64,000 nt of DNA, from contig CAZWPO010000004.1 of NCBI GenBank assembly GCA_964635975.1, positions 72,083-136,082 on the forward strand, written 5' to 3'. Shown here piece after piece: positions 17,508 to 26,448 of the stretch (within the stretch, counting starts at the first letter, position 1; each line of letters begins with the position of its first letter). The position numbers were made by a program, and so were the translations under genes. The notes under the pieces were generated by a model, which did no database searches, was not told where the DNA came from, and saw only the letters and a list, made by a program, of their open reading frames with translations. This DNA comes from UBA5314 sp964635975 (GTDB lineage: Bacteria; Bacillota; Syntrophomonadia; Syntrophomonadales; Syntrophomonadaceae).

Positions 17508-18440
17508 TTACTTCCTTGGTGCATCAGAGACAGTCTCTTTAAGCGCCGCGAATACTCCCCCCAGTCCCGCCAGGTCTCCCGGAATGACCAGTTTGGTTGC
17601 CTGCCCTTCGCCCATGGCTTTAAGAGTTTCCAATGCTTTCAGTGATAAAACTTTTTGGTCGGGCGCGGAGTTCTTGATCATAACCAGGCTGTCAGCAAAG
17701 GCTTTCTGTATCGAAAGAATGGCCTGGGCTTCACCTTCTGCCTGGAGGATCTTTGACTGCCGTATACCTTCCGCCTCTCTGATTGCAGCTTCCCTGGTTG
17801 CTTCCGCTTTAAGAATGGCCGACTGCTTTAAGCCTTCAGCTTCAAGGATAGCGGCGGTTTTTTGCCCTTCAGCCCGAAGAATTGCTTCCCGTTTTTCTCT
17901 TTCTGCCCGCATCTGTTTTTCCATAGCGGTCTGGATATCCTGGGGAGGAAGAATGTTTCTTAATTCCACCCGGTTGACCTTAATTCCCCACTTGTCCGTG
18001 GCCTCATCCAATATTGTACGAAGCCTGGTATTCACTAAATCTCTGGATGTCAAAGTCTGATCGAGTTCGAGCTCACCGACAATATTTCTAAGAGTCGTTG
18101 CGGTTAGATTTTCAATGGCCAGAATCGGGCTGGCAATCTCGTAGGTATATTTAAATGGGTCGGTTACCTGATAGTATATTACTGTATCGATCATCATGGT
18201 AACATTGTCCTTAGTTATAACCGGCTGGGGTTTAAAATCTGCCACCTGTTCCCGAAGATCAATTCGAAGTCTGAATTTATCCACGATGGGTATAATCACG
18301 TTAATGCCCTGTTCGGCCAGCTTGTGAAATTTGCCAAGCCTCTCCACCACCCCAACAGTTGCCTGCCGGATAATTTTAATCGAGGTAAATAGCAGAATAA
18401 TAACGATAATCAGCAATAGAGTATTAATAAACCACCACAT
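17508..18440 (-). CDS. qmcA: SPFH/band 7 stomatin-like protein (QmcA family)
   Basis: Protein of 310 residues: one N-terminal membrane span (LLLIIVIILLFTSI), then a band-7 domain (about 22-190, with VERLGKFHKLAEQGINVIIPIVD and DLREQVADFKPQPVITKDNV). A coiled-coil rich in AE repeats (about 190-265) comes next. Stomatin-type proteins form oligomeric cages in membranes and influence proteases and membrane microdomains. It lies 14 bp after an NfeD gene, the classical NfeD-stomatin operon. The start is set by GAAAGGAG. The symbol is by family resemblance only. Confidence 0.85.
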   Translation of the reverse strand: MWWFINTLLLIIVIILLFTSIKIIRQATVGVVERLGKFHKLAEQGINVIIPIVDKFRLRIDLREQVADFKPQPVITKDNVTMMIDTVIYYQVTDPFKYTYEIASPILAIENLTATTLRNIVGELELDQTLTSRDLVNTRLRTILDEATDKWGIKVNRVELRNILPPQDIQTAMEKQMRAEREKREAILRAEGQKTAAILEAEGLKQSAILKAEATREAAIREAEGIRQSKILQAEGEAQAILSIQKAFADSLVMIKNSAPDQKVLSLKALETLKAMGEGQATKLVIPGDLAGLGGVFAALKETVSDAPRK

Positions 18441-18454
18441 ATTCCTTCTCCTTT

Positions 18455-18877
18455 CTACGCTTCTTCTACAAGCAATTTAACACCATCGATTCCCATGATT
18501 TTGACCCGAGAATCTACTTCGAGAGTGTCATGAGCTGCCGCAGTCCAGATTTCCCCATTAACCTTCACCTGGCCATATTCGTGAGGGGTGATTGTGCTGG
18601 TGACAATCCCGATCTGACCGATAAGGGCTTTAATGTTGCTGTGGGTATCCTTGGTTTTTATAAAACGCAGAACAATAGGCCGGGTAAAGACAATTAGAGC
18701 CAGGGTTATGATAGAGAACGCGATAATTTGCCCCGATATACCCGGTAGCAGCCCAATACCTACAAACAGGGCAGTTACCAGTCCAGCCAAAGCTAGCCAG
18801 AGAAACCAAAATCCGGCTGTCAAGATTTCTACGACACCACAGACCAGTGCAATGATTACCCAGTGGAGAGCTGACAT
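18455..18877 (-). CDS. NfeD family membrane protein
   Basis: Protein of 140 residues, the short (NfeD1b/YbbK-like) form without the ClpP-type protease domain. Three to four membrane spans occupy residues 5-75 (WVIIALVCGVVEILTAGFWFLWLALAGLV), and residues 85-140 form the soluble OB-fold (GQIGIVTSTITPHEYGQVKVNGEIWTA). NfeD proteins interact with the partner SPFH protein encoded just downstream. AAAGGAG precedes the ATG. Confidence 0.88.
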   Translation of the reverse strand: MSALHWVIIALVCGVVEILTAGFWFLWLALAGLVTALFVGIGLLPGISGQIIAFSIITLALIVFTRPIVLRFIKTKDTHSNIKALIGQIGIVTSTITPHEYGQVKVNGEIWTAAAHDTLEVDSRVKIMGIDGVKLLVEEA

Positions 18878-19034
18878 GAATTTTCTCCTTTCAGAACCTA
18901 CAACAACATATCTTCCTTTTCTATAATACTATAAATTTTGTATGCAGAATTGATACGATATGTAAGTGTTTATCTTTTCCAGGAAGGTGTCCCTTACATA
19001 ACCTGGTACTTAGAGGCATTTCAATGCAAAAAGC

Positions 19035-19073
19035 AGGCCTTGCGGGTGTGCTGTCAGAAAACACGCAAGGCCT
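19035..19073 (-). terminator. Terminator of the acyl-CoA dehydrogenase gene
   Basis: Arms AGGCCTTGCG / CGCAAGGCCT (10 bp perfect, extended by a GTG/CAC pairing). On the minus strand it is followed by GCTTTTTGC, 20 bp past the stop. Confidence 0.85.
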
Positions 19074-19092
19074 AATCTATAGACAGGTATTT

Positions 19093-20235
19093 TTAGCGAA
19101 GCAGGTCGGAAGCGGCTATGAGGCGCTGGATCTCGTTTACGCCTTCATATATCTCGGTGAGCTTGGCATCCCTAAAAATGCGCTCGATCGGGAACTCGTT
19201 TATGTAGCTGAAGGCTCCCATAACCTGCATGGCATTGCTGGATACCCGGTGGACCGCCTGGGAGACGAAAAGCCTGGTCCTGGCAGCATCAGAAGCCAGA
19301 TTCTTCCCCTCTGAAGCCCTAAATGCTGTAGTCAAGACCATCTGGCGCATCGCCATCACATCAGAAGCCATCTCGCCGATCAACCACTGGATCGTCTGGA
19401 AATGGGAGATAGGTTTGCCGCGCTGGACCCGTTCCTTGGAGTACTTGACCGCCGCCTCCAGAGCAGCCTGCCCCATACCCACACAGTGCGCGCAGAGCGA
19501 TAGTTTTCCTATCTGAGTAGAACCGAGCAGTATCTCCATCCCCTTGCCCCGCATAGCCTCTCCGCCGGTAGTATTTTCATAGGGCACCCTTACATTGTCA
19601 AACACTACATCAGCGACTTCCATTCCGTGCATGCCCATCTTTTCATAAATCTTGGGTGTAGAAATACCCCTGCAGGTCTTGGGTACGAGTATGTTAGTGC
19701 ACTTACCGCCCAGTTCGACATCCTTACAAAACAGAGACATCACCCCGGGGAAAGTCGAGGCGGTAATAAAAATCTTTTCCCCATTGATGACCCATTCATC
19801 GCCATCGCGTACACACGTGGTGCGGAGAGCGCTGGGATCAGAGCCGGTAGCCGCTTCGGTGAAGGCAAAGCTGCCTACGCAGTCACCATCATTGCATATT
19901 TCCGGAAGGAATTTCTTCTTCTGCTCTTCAGTTCCGAATTTATTGATGGATGTCCCACACATGCTGTTAACGGCCACGGTTCCTGCAATTGAACAATATA
20001 CTCTGGCCATCTCTTCCTGCATAATAACGTATTCAATATAGGAGTTTCCCGTTCCGCCATACTTCTCCGGATACTGGAGTCCGCAAAACCCCAGTTCTTT
20101 AGCCTTTTTAATCAATTGACGGGGTGTCCTCTTTTCGCTTTCCATCTGTTTTACCAGAGGAGCGATCTCATTTTCGGAAAACTTCCTCACCGAATCCTTC
20201 AGCATAAGCTGTTCGGGTGTATAATTTAAATCCAC
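19093..20235 (-). CDS. Acyl-CoA dehydrogenase
   Basis: Protein of 380 residues, the full length for the family. It starts at GTG with AAAGGGGG upstream. It carries the N-terminal helical domain, the FAD-site motif SFAFTEAATGSD (residues about 124-135) and the C-terminal motif EIYEGVNEIQR. In that motif Glu364 lies where the catalytic base of short/medium-chain enzymes sits. It should oxidise an acyl-CoA to the 2-enoyl-CoA and hand electrons to an electron-transfer flavoprotein. No etf, thiolase or CoA-transferase gene is adjacent, so it is an isolated paralogue. Fatty-acid-oxidising syntrophs carry many such copies. Confidence 0.92.
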   Translation of the reverse strand: MDLNYTPEQLMLKDSVRKFSENEIAPLVKQMESEKRTPRQLIKKAKELGFCGLQYPEKYGGTGNSYIEYVIMQEEMARVYCSIAGTVAVNSMCGTSINKFGTEEQKKKFLPEICNDGDCVGSFAFTEAATGSDPSALRTTCVRDGDEWVINGEKIFITASTFPGVMSLFCKDVELGGKCTNILVPKTCRGISTPKIYEKMGMHGMEVADVVFDNVRVPYENTTGGEAMRGKGMEILLGSTQIGKLSLCAHCVGMGQAALEAAVKYSKERVQRGKPISHFQTIQWLIGEMASDVMAMRQMVLTTAFRASEGKNLASDAARTRLFVSQAVHRVSSNAMQVMGAFSYINEFPIERIFRDAKLTEIYEGVNEIQRLIAASDLLR

Positions 20236-20736
20236 CTATTAAACCCCCTTTTTATATCTCTAAGTACTCCCTTATTCTGTTAACTCTGGCGGGTCCGGAA
20301 TCCCGTTTGCTCTTCCGGACAGCTTTTTTACAGCTTCCTGCTCCTAAGGCTAAAGATCCGTCATACCACCCTCCTTTTAAAGGTTTGCAACCCCCTGATA
20401 ATTGTGTTGTTCCTTCCAAGTTCCCCCATTAAGGCAACCCCCAAATCCGTGTGTACTGGATATTGAGGTTCACTTTCACCCCTCCTTCACTATTGAATTG
20501 CATAAATATCCCCTGTGGCCCGGGGAAGCATCTTATTAGCTTTTGTTTCTCTTAATTGCTTTTAAAATTGGCTGCCTTTCAGATTGTTTGCTGCAGATAA
20601 AGCATAGCAGGCCTTTTTAGCAGGCTATGGGCAGGATAAATGTAGTGAGAGCCTACTGCTGTTATATACTAAATATAAAATCAATGCCAGTACTTATTAG
20701 CCAACGGGAAATTATATCCTTCAGCGAGGTAATTTA
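20236..20736. other. 500-bp divergent spacer
   Basis: No gene supported. A hairpin GTCCGGAA / TTCCGGAC (about 20293-20320) is followed on the plus strand by AGCTTTTTT. It looks like a terminator but no plus-strand gene precedes it. It could shield the two divergent genes or be a leftover of a lost gene. Confidence 0.4.
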
Positions 20737-21759
20737 ATGCCGATAATAGACTCAAAATTTAAGCCATCGTGGGTGTGCAGGAATGCCCATATGCAAACCG
20801 TTTATCCCACCCTCTTCAGGGGAATAGGCAGTGTCCGGTACACCAGGCAACGGATCCTAACTTCCGACAGCGACTTCATCGATTTGGACTGGAGTTTTGC
20901 CAATACCCAAGTGCCTGGCAAATCGCTGGCGGTGCTCTGCCACGGGCTGGAGGGCTGCTCAGCCCGGGCTTACATGATGGGAATGGCCAGGGCGTGCAAT
21001 CTGCGGAATATCGATGCGCTTGCCTATAATTACCGGGGATGCAGCGGAGAGCCCAACCTGCAAAAAAAGTTCTATACAGCCGGGGCAACCGATGATCTTG
21101 ATGAAGTTATTACTGCTATAAGAGCATCAGACCGTTATGACACCATTTATCTTGTAGGATTCAGCCTGGGGGCCAACCTGGTGCTAAAATACGTTGGGGA
21201 AACCGGGCGAGATATGCCAGATGATATCAAAGCAGCTGTCGCTGTATCCGCCCCCTGCGATCTGCGTTCATCGGCAATCGAGCTGGATAAATTTAAAAAC
21301 CGTCTCTATACCAAAAGATTTCTCAAGATGCTCTGCGAAAAAATAAAAGCCAAAACGGTCACCTATCCCGAGCTCAGGGACATTAATCTTGATGCTATCA
21401 GGTCCTTGAAAGAATTCGATGATCTGGTCACCGCGCCCTTAAGCGGTTTTATCGATGCCGAAGACTACTGGTACCAGGCGTCCTGCATCAGAGTTCTGAA
21501 GAACACTTGCATCCCAGTTCTAATTTTGAACGCGGCCGATGACCCTATCCTGGGATCGGGATGTTATCCTTACGAACAGGCGCGGGTCAGTGATGATATC
21601 TTTCTGGAAGTTCCGAAATGGGGGGGCCACGTGGGCTTTATGCCTGGACCGGGCAGCCTCGAATACTGGCACGAACAGAGAGGCGTGGAGTTCTTTTTAA
21701 ACACCGCCGCCCATCTCGGCCAGCCTCAGAGCAGGATTGCGGACCTTTTCACAATGTGA
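20737..21759 (+). CDS. YheT-like alpha/beta hydrolase
   Basis: Protein of 340 residues in the YheT/embryogenesis-associated EMB8 group. It has the oxyanion-side motif LCHGLEGCS, the nucleophile elbow VGFSLGAN (Ser in GFSLG, about residue 146), the acid in LNAADDPI and the His in WGGHVGFMP. All three catalytic residues are present, so it is probably an active esterase or lipase-like enzyme of unknown substrate. GAGGT precedes the ATG, and a strong hairpin follows about 80 bp after the stop. Confidence 0.88.
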   Translation: MPIIDSKFKPSWVCRNAHMQTVYPTLFRGIGSVRYTRQRILTSDSDFIDLDWSFANTQVPGKSLAVLCHGLEGCSARAYMMGMARACNLRNIDALAYNYRGCSGEPNLQKKFYTAGATDDLDEVITAIRASDRYDTIYLVGFSLGANLVLKYVGETGRDMPDDIKAAVAVSAPCDLRSSAIELDKFKNRLYTKRFLKMLCEKIKAKTVTYPELRDINLDAIRSLKEFDDLVTAPLSGFIDAEDYWYQASCIRVLKNTCIPVLILNAADDPILGSGCYPYEQARVSDDIFLEVPKWGGHVGFMPGPGSLEYWHEQRGVEFFLNTAAHLGQPQSRIADLFTM

Positions 21760-21838
21760 TATCATTGACTATAATAAAGTAATAAATGTATATAATTTCA
21801 AAAATTATAAATAATCGGTGGATATAAGAGAGCCTGCG

Positions 21839-21870
21839 AGCTCCATTGCCCTCGGGCAATGGAGCTTTGA
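21839..21870 (+). terminator. Terminator of the YheT-like gene
   Basis: Stem AGCTCCATTGCC / GGGCAATGGAGCT with a 3-base loop, followed by TTGATATTATT. Confidence 0.75.
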
Positions 21871-21970
21871 TATTATTGCATAACTTTAGCTATGCTCACC
21901 GGAAGTGCAAAGTTAGCATTCATTGCGGTTTTGGGGAGGGATAATTTGACTTGAAGGGAGGTGTTCCACT

Positions 21971-22273
21971 ATGTATGAACAGATCGAAATGCTGCGAAGT
22001 ATCGTCCATCGCCTGATTAAAGAGCTTGAGTCGTTCCCGGAGAATCAAGAGAAACATGCCGATTTCTTCCAAAAGCGGGCAAATGAACTTAGAACCACCA
22101 TAATACTGCTCTGCGAAGCCGGGGATCATAACTTCATCGGGCAGCCTTTGTTTTCATTCAGCGACCGTTTATTATGCAGCTCAAAAACGAAGATCACCAG
22201 GTGCGGATATGTGGCCTTAAGAAGTTATCTGGATATGATCAAGCCCTCACTGAATAATCCTATTCCGGTGTGA
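21971..22273 (+). CDS. Small hypothetical protein, 100 residues
   Basis: Well supported by GGGAGGT before the ATG and a terminator after the stop. The N-terminal 60 residues look like one long amphipathic helix pair (MLRSIVHRLIKELESFPENQEKHADFFQKRANELRTTIILL). The C-terminus contains CGYVALRSYLDMIKP. No membrane span or known family recognised. Confidence 0.6.
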   Translation: MYEQIEMLRSIVHRLIKELESFPENQEKHADFFQKRANELRTTIILLCEAGDHNFIGQPLFSFSDRLLCSSKTKITRCGYVALRSYLDMIKPSLNNPIPV

Positions 22274-22330
22274 TGCTTGGTAAATCGCATTTTAATAAGC
22301 TAGAACTGATAAGATAATAGAATACAGGGG

Positions 22331-22376
22331 AACAAGGGGAAGCAGGAGAGAAATCTTTTTGCTTCCTTGTTTTGTT
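22331..22376 (+). terminator. Terminator after the 100-residue protein
   Basis: Imperfect stem AACAAGGGGAAGCA / TGCTTCCTTGTT followed by TTGTTC. The remaining spacer to 22753 holds no convincing gene. Confidence 0.55.
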
Positions 22377-22753
22377 CAATATGTCAACTACTCCACTCCA
22401 AGCAGTTGCGCTTTATTGAAAACCTGTATTCCTAAAGCCGCCACCTGAATCTTAACGGCAATATCGCCTTTAACCGAGCTGCAGCGAAGTGCGCGGTTTC
22501 CAAATACCCATATAATCTTTCCAGGACTCCACTTTCGCTTTTATATACTCTCGCCTGTCAACAGTAAAATGTTACTTGAGCTTGTACTCTAAAAATACGA
22601 TAATTATTAAGGATATTGTACCGCAGATCGATTGTCACGATATGGGCTTCATGATTTGTGCCCTGTCCGGAAGACTAAGCAAGGAAGCCTATAAAACTAA
22701 AGATTTCTCAATTTGTCGGCGGCTTCTACTCGGCAAAAAAAGGAGCTTTTCAC

Positions 22754-23338
22754 CTGCAGTTATTTAAGTTATGCGCCATATTTTTTAGTATCGTTATTGA
22801 AAATATAGGGGTACCTCTGCCTGTTGAGGCCACTTACATATTAGCAGCCTCTCTTCTAAAGGATGGATATTCCTACGTTCTGATGATTACCATATTGACT
22901 GCGGCACACCTTGTCGGCAGTATCATTGCATTTGGACTGGGCTGGTGGGGTGAAAGCTGGCTGACCAGGCATCTGCAAAAACGTCCCCGATTCATAAAAG
23001 TAAGTCAAGCAATCCACAAATGGTACGCGAAACACGGTAAAGCGACTGTTTTTGCTACCCGTTTTATCGGCTATGTGCGTCCCTGGTCATCACTGGTGGC
23101 CGGCTTTGCTCATATAAATTTCCTATCCTTTGTCTTCTACACGCTCACTGGTTCTCTCATTTTCAATATAATTGTAATTGCCTTTTCCAGGTACTTGTTG
23201 AATCTGTGGTACCAGTACGGCTACTGGTTCAAGATCAGCTCAGCCACTATTTGCCTGCTCTCCTTTGGCGCGCTGTTTATTGCACATCACTTATATTATA
23301 AGAGCAGCTCAGAAGAGACTGTTCAAGAGAGTCAGTAG
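22754..23338 (+). CDS. DedA/SNARE-associated family membrane protein, probable CTG start
   Basis: The first in-frame ATG (22883) would remove the family's N-terminal signature. In frame upstream lies FFSIVIENIGVPLPVEATYILAASLLK, where ENIGVPLPVE is the hallmark DedA motif. AAAAGGAG at 22738-22745 sits 8 bases before a CTG at 22754, giving 194 residues (MQLFKLCAIFF...). This is normal DedA length and layout. Later motifs include FGLGWWGE and ATRFIGYVRPWSSLVAGFA, the conserved Arg/Pro region. DedA proteins are membrane transporters or flippases, several for polyprenyl phosphate or phospholipid. No in-frame ATG, GTG or TTG exists between the stop at 22676 and 22754. Confidence 0.75.
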   Translation: MQLFKLCAIFFSIVIENIGVPLPVEATYILAASLLKDGYSYVLMITILTAAHLVGSIIAFGLGWWGESWLTRHLQKRPRFIKVSQAIHKWYAKHGKATVFATRFIGYVRPWSSLVAGFAHINFLSFVFYTLTGSLIFNIIVIAFSRYLLNLWYQYGYWFKISSATICLLSFGALFIAHHLYYKSSSEETVQESQ

Positions 23339-23462
23339 GGACTGGTTTACTATAATCTTTAACTTTTGCGCTTGGGGCGTTTGTACGTGATTAGCGATTA
23401 AAAGGCGCTACGGTCATTCCTGTGCAAGTAGTTAATGCTTATTCCTGTTCTTCTCGGCCAAT

Positions 23463-24002
23463 CTATATTTGAAGCGTTTTGCTGAATATAAACGAGAGCT
23501 GCCCAAAGGGTTCGTTCTCGGGCAGACGCAAAATTTCCGCACTAAGCATCCCGGACTGTAACGATAAAAGTCCGTAGCTCGCGAAGGGGTAAGCCCTTTT
23601 ATCTGTAGGTGAGCCCGGATTAAAAAGCAGCTTGCCGCCGCTTATTTCTATGCCGGGAATGTGGCTGTGTCCGTAGACCACGCACTGGGCCAGGGGAAAG
23701 GCCTCCAGAGCCCGGCTCTTGGTGCTTCCCCTGCTTCCAAAACCATGAATCAAACCCACATGCAGACCCTCCAGGCAGAATTGCTCTAACTCATTCAGCA
23801 TTTCTACTATTTCATCTGAATCCACATTTCCGTAGACTGCCTTGACCGGCGCCAGACTTTGTAGTCTATGCAGCACCGATAGAGCCGTAAAATCACCAGC
23901 GTGCATGATCAAATCCACTTTTTCCAGGTTTCTTAGAACTGCCGGAGGCAGATCCTTCCCCCGTTTAGGAAGATGTGTATCTGCTAGTACACCAATCAAC
24001 AT
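23463..24002 (-). CDS. YfcE/MJ0936-type metallophosphoesterase
   Basis: Protein of 179 residues with the family's metal-binding motifs in order: DTH (residues 8-10), HAGD (about 34-37), GNVDSD (about 58-63), HG (about 85-86) and GHSHIPG (about 112-118). These bind two metal ions in small phosphodiesterases such as YfcE. Substrate is unknown; related enzymes hydrolyse model phosphodiesters. It is divergent from the methyltransferase gene. Confidence 0.9.
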   Translation of the reverse strand: MLIGVLADTHLPKRGKDLPPAVLRNLEKVDLIMHAGDFTALSVLHRLQSLAPVKAVYGNVDSDEIVEMLNELEQFCLEGLHVGLIHGFGSRGSTKSRALEAFPLAQCVVYGHSHIPGIEISGGKLLFNPGSPTDKRAYPFASYGLLSLQSGMLSAEILRLPENEPFGQLSFIFSKTLQI

Positions 24003-24179
24003 TTGCCCTTTGCTTCCTCCCTCAAATAAAAAGCTTCTTGTTTTAATTTAACCTGGGCAAGATGATGACATTCAAAAGATAGGGCTATTTAACAAACTAT
24101 AATAGCTTGGCCAATCGTTTCCAGGATATAATAATGTAAATATTCAGCAACAAATATACATGCGGGAGATGATCAACAT

Positions 24180-24971
24180 ATGGCCAAGACCGCTCAAACA
24201 AGCGATTATGGCAACTGGGTATCAAAAAAATTACTTGTTCGAATGTTTAAAATATTCCTGGTCTTTGCTTTACTTTTTGGCCTATCCGTTACCGGCGGAT
24301 GGCACCAGGCAATTATAAGCTCACTTCTAATCGCCGCCCTAGTCTCCCTGGCAGCTTCGATATATCTCCTCTATGCACGGCGTGAGTTTTCGCCCGAAGG
24401 AAGCGACATTCAGAACCGGATATTGGACTTGCTGCTCGGCCATATAAATTGGTCTGGAGATGGGAAGGTACTGGAAATAGGCTGCGGCAGCGGGTCATTG
24501 ATTATAAAGCTGGCGAAGAAATATACCAACGCCAGTTTAACCGGCATTGATTACTGGGGAGGTATGTGGGAGTATTCCCAGCAAAAATGTCAGGACAACG
24601 CCCAAGCAGAGGGAGTGTTCGACCGTATCGACTTTTTTCAAGCTAGCGCAGCAGAGTTGCCATTTAAACAGGAGTCATTTGACCTGGTAGTAAGCAACCT
24701 GGTCTTTCATGAAGTGCAAGATGCCAAAGACAAAAGAGATGTGATCAAAGAAGCCCTGCGGGTCGCAAAAAAAGGCGGGGTTTTCGCCTTTCAGGACCTA
24801 TTCCTGGTGAAAAAGTTATACGGAGACAGCAACGACCTTTTGGCTGAAATCAAAAGCTGGGATATCCAGGAAGTACATCTAGTCGACACCAGCCAATCGG
24901 AATTCATTCCCAAGGCGCTAAGACTGCCTTTTATGATTGGCAGCATCGCTATAATATACGGCATTAAATAA
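24180..24971 (+). CDS. Membrane-anchored class I SAM methyltransferase
   Basis: Protein of 263 residues with two N-terminal membrane spans (about 22-65). A methyltransferase domain follows: motif I VLEIGCGSGSLIIKLAKKY, acidic end of strand 2 in LTGIDYW, and motif IV/post-I region FDLVVSNLVFHEV. It should transfer methyl from S-adenosylmethionine to a membrane-associated substrate, not identifiable here. GGGAG precedes the ATG. A dyad TGCGACAG / CTGTCGTT right after the stop may terminate transcription. Confidence 0.85.
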   Translation: MAKTAQTSDYGNWVSKKLLVRMFKIFLVFALLFGLSVTGGWHQAIISSLLIAALVSLAASIYLLYARREFSPEGSDIQNRILDLLLGHINWSGDGKVLEIGCGSGSLIIKLAKKYTNASLTGIDYWGGMWEYSQQKCQDNAQAEGVFDRIDFFQASAAELPFKQESFDLVVSNLVFHEVQDAKDKRDVIKEALRVAKKGGVFAFQDLFLVKKLYGDSNDLLAEIKSWDIQEVHLVDTSQSEFIPKALRLPFMIGSIAIIYGIK

Positions 24972-25199
24972 ATGCGACAGGGAACGGTCTTCTGTCGTTT
25001 GGGATTCAATTCCCCATGACAAATGTTGAACTTCAATAATCCGAGCAGGAAAACTATTTTCTGAAAAGAATCGAAAGATACCATTTCAGGACACGGAAGC
25101 AAGCAGGCGGGTTCTAATGCTCGTCAAAAGCATCCAATTGGAATAAACTGAAAGAGTCAACACATCTTAACCTTAGGGCGGGTTTTTTCGGGGGAAACT

Positions 25200-26267
25200 A
25201 TGCATTATAGTTCAATGACAATAGACTTAATGAGCGGAACCGGTAACTCTTTCAGGGCTGCTTCTTGGATGGGTGAAATTGCCCGCAATAATGAAATGAG
25301 GTCTGACCTGTGTCAGATCTCCAAGCACCACAAAAACAACAATCTACCCGAGAAATCGGACGACTTGCTGGGGGTGGTTTTCCCCACTCATGGATTTACC
25401 GCACCCTGGCACGTAATCCGGCATGTTTTGCATCTGCCCTACGTCAGGGGAAAACACGCCTTTGTAGTGGCAACAAGAGCCGGGATTAGAATTGCGTCAT
25501 TTCCTGTTCCGGGAATGGAGGGCACAGCAGGTTACCTTATTGCATTGATACTTATTCTAAAGGGCTACACTGTTCGTGGAGTGATGGGACTTGACATGCC
25601 TTCCAACTGGATGTCATTGCACTGGGGTTTAAATCTCAAAAATTCAAATTATATTATAGACCGGGCACGAATTAAGACAACTTTGTTTATGAACAGTATT
25701 TTGCAGGGCAAAAGAGTATTCAAAGGAATTATTCCTTTGTTGCTTGGATTAATTCTAATGCCCCTATCTCTAGGTTATCTGGTCATAGGAAGGTTTTTCC
25801 TTGCCAAATTGTTTTTCGCTTCAGGAAGTTGTACCGGTTGTGGTTTATGCTCTGCAAGTTGCCCGATGAAAGCAATTAAAATGGTGGGCAGAAAAAACCC
25901 TCGTCCCTATTGGACATTTAGCTGTGAAAGTTGTATGAGATGTATGGGTTATTGTCCTGCCGAGGCAGTTGAAGCCAGCCATTCATTCGGAATTATTTTA
26001 TACTATTTGACAACGCTGCCAGTATCGGTTTATATATTGAACGGATTAAGCACTATCATATTCATGGGAAAAGTTATTCCTATAGTTAACATCATATTGA
26101 ATTACGCCTACACGTTGATTTCCATTTATTTAGCCTACCTGTTTCTATTCTGGATTATCAAGATTCCCATGTTTAATAAGCTTTTTACCTATACAACATT
26201 TACCCACTACTATCGCAGGTATCACGAACCATCAACAAAGCTGAAAGACATTGTGGGAAAAGACTAA
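25200..26267 (+). CDS. EFR1-type flavodoxin/2[4Fe-4S] ferredoxin fusion with membrane spans
   Basis: Protein of 355 residues. Residues 1-130 form a flavodoxin-like fold with the phosphate loop SGTGNS (about 12-17). A hydrophobic stretch at about 178-205 follows. Then come two ferredoxin motifs, CTGCGLCSASCP (about 210-221) and CESCMRCMGYCP (about 240-251). Two or three more membrane spans occupy 262-330. EFR1 proteins combine FMN and iron-sulfur clusters in one chain. Membrane insertion of this one suggests electron exchange at the membrane surface. GGGGG precedes the ATG. It is unlike the second, soluble EFR1 protein at 58276. Confidence 0.8.
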   Translation: MHYSSMTIDLMSGTGNSFRAASWMGEIARNNEMRSDLCQISKHHKNNNLPEKSDDLLGVVFPTHGFTAPWHVIRHVLHLPYVRGKHAFVVATRAGIRIASFPVPGMEGTAGYLIALILILKGYTVRGVMGLDMPSNWMSLHWGLNLKNSNYIIDRARIKTTLFMNSILQGKRVFKGIIPLLLGLILMPLSLGYLVIGRFFLAKLFFASGSCTGCGLCSASCPMKAIKMVGRKNPRPYWTFSCESCMRCMGYCPAEAVEASHSFGIILYYLTTLPVSVYILNGLSTIIFMGKVIPIVNIILNYAYTLISIYLAYLFLFWIIKIPMFNKLFTYTTFTHYYRRYHEPSTKLKDIVGKD

Positions 26268-26448
26268 GTATAAGCAGTTCAACCAACCAATCGAAGTACT
26301 GGGAGAATGAGCTAAGATTTATAAGGAATTCAAAATAAGCGTTTCGAATTATAGTTTGGAAGTGTTAGTGGGGGCATTTATTATAGCATCGACGTATTAA
26401 AGTATAATCGCGCCAGAGACATGATATACCAATGAATTGGAGCTGCCG

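Noticed and set aside
20293..20320. Possible riboswitch upstream of the acyl-CoA dehydrogenase
   Set aside because: Only one simple hairpin with its T run on the opposite strand; no known aptamer core seen.
22576..22767. Plus-strand frame of 63 codons starting TTG
   Set aside because: No ribosome site; it overlaps the true DedA start in another phase.
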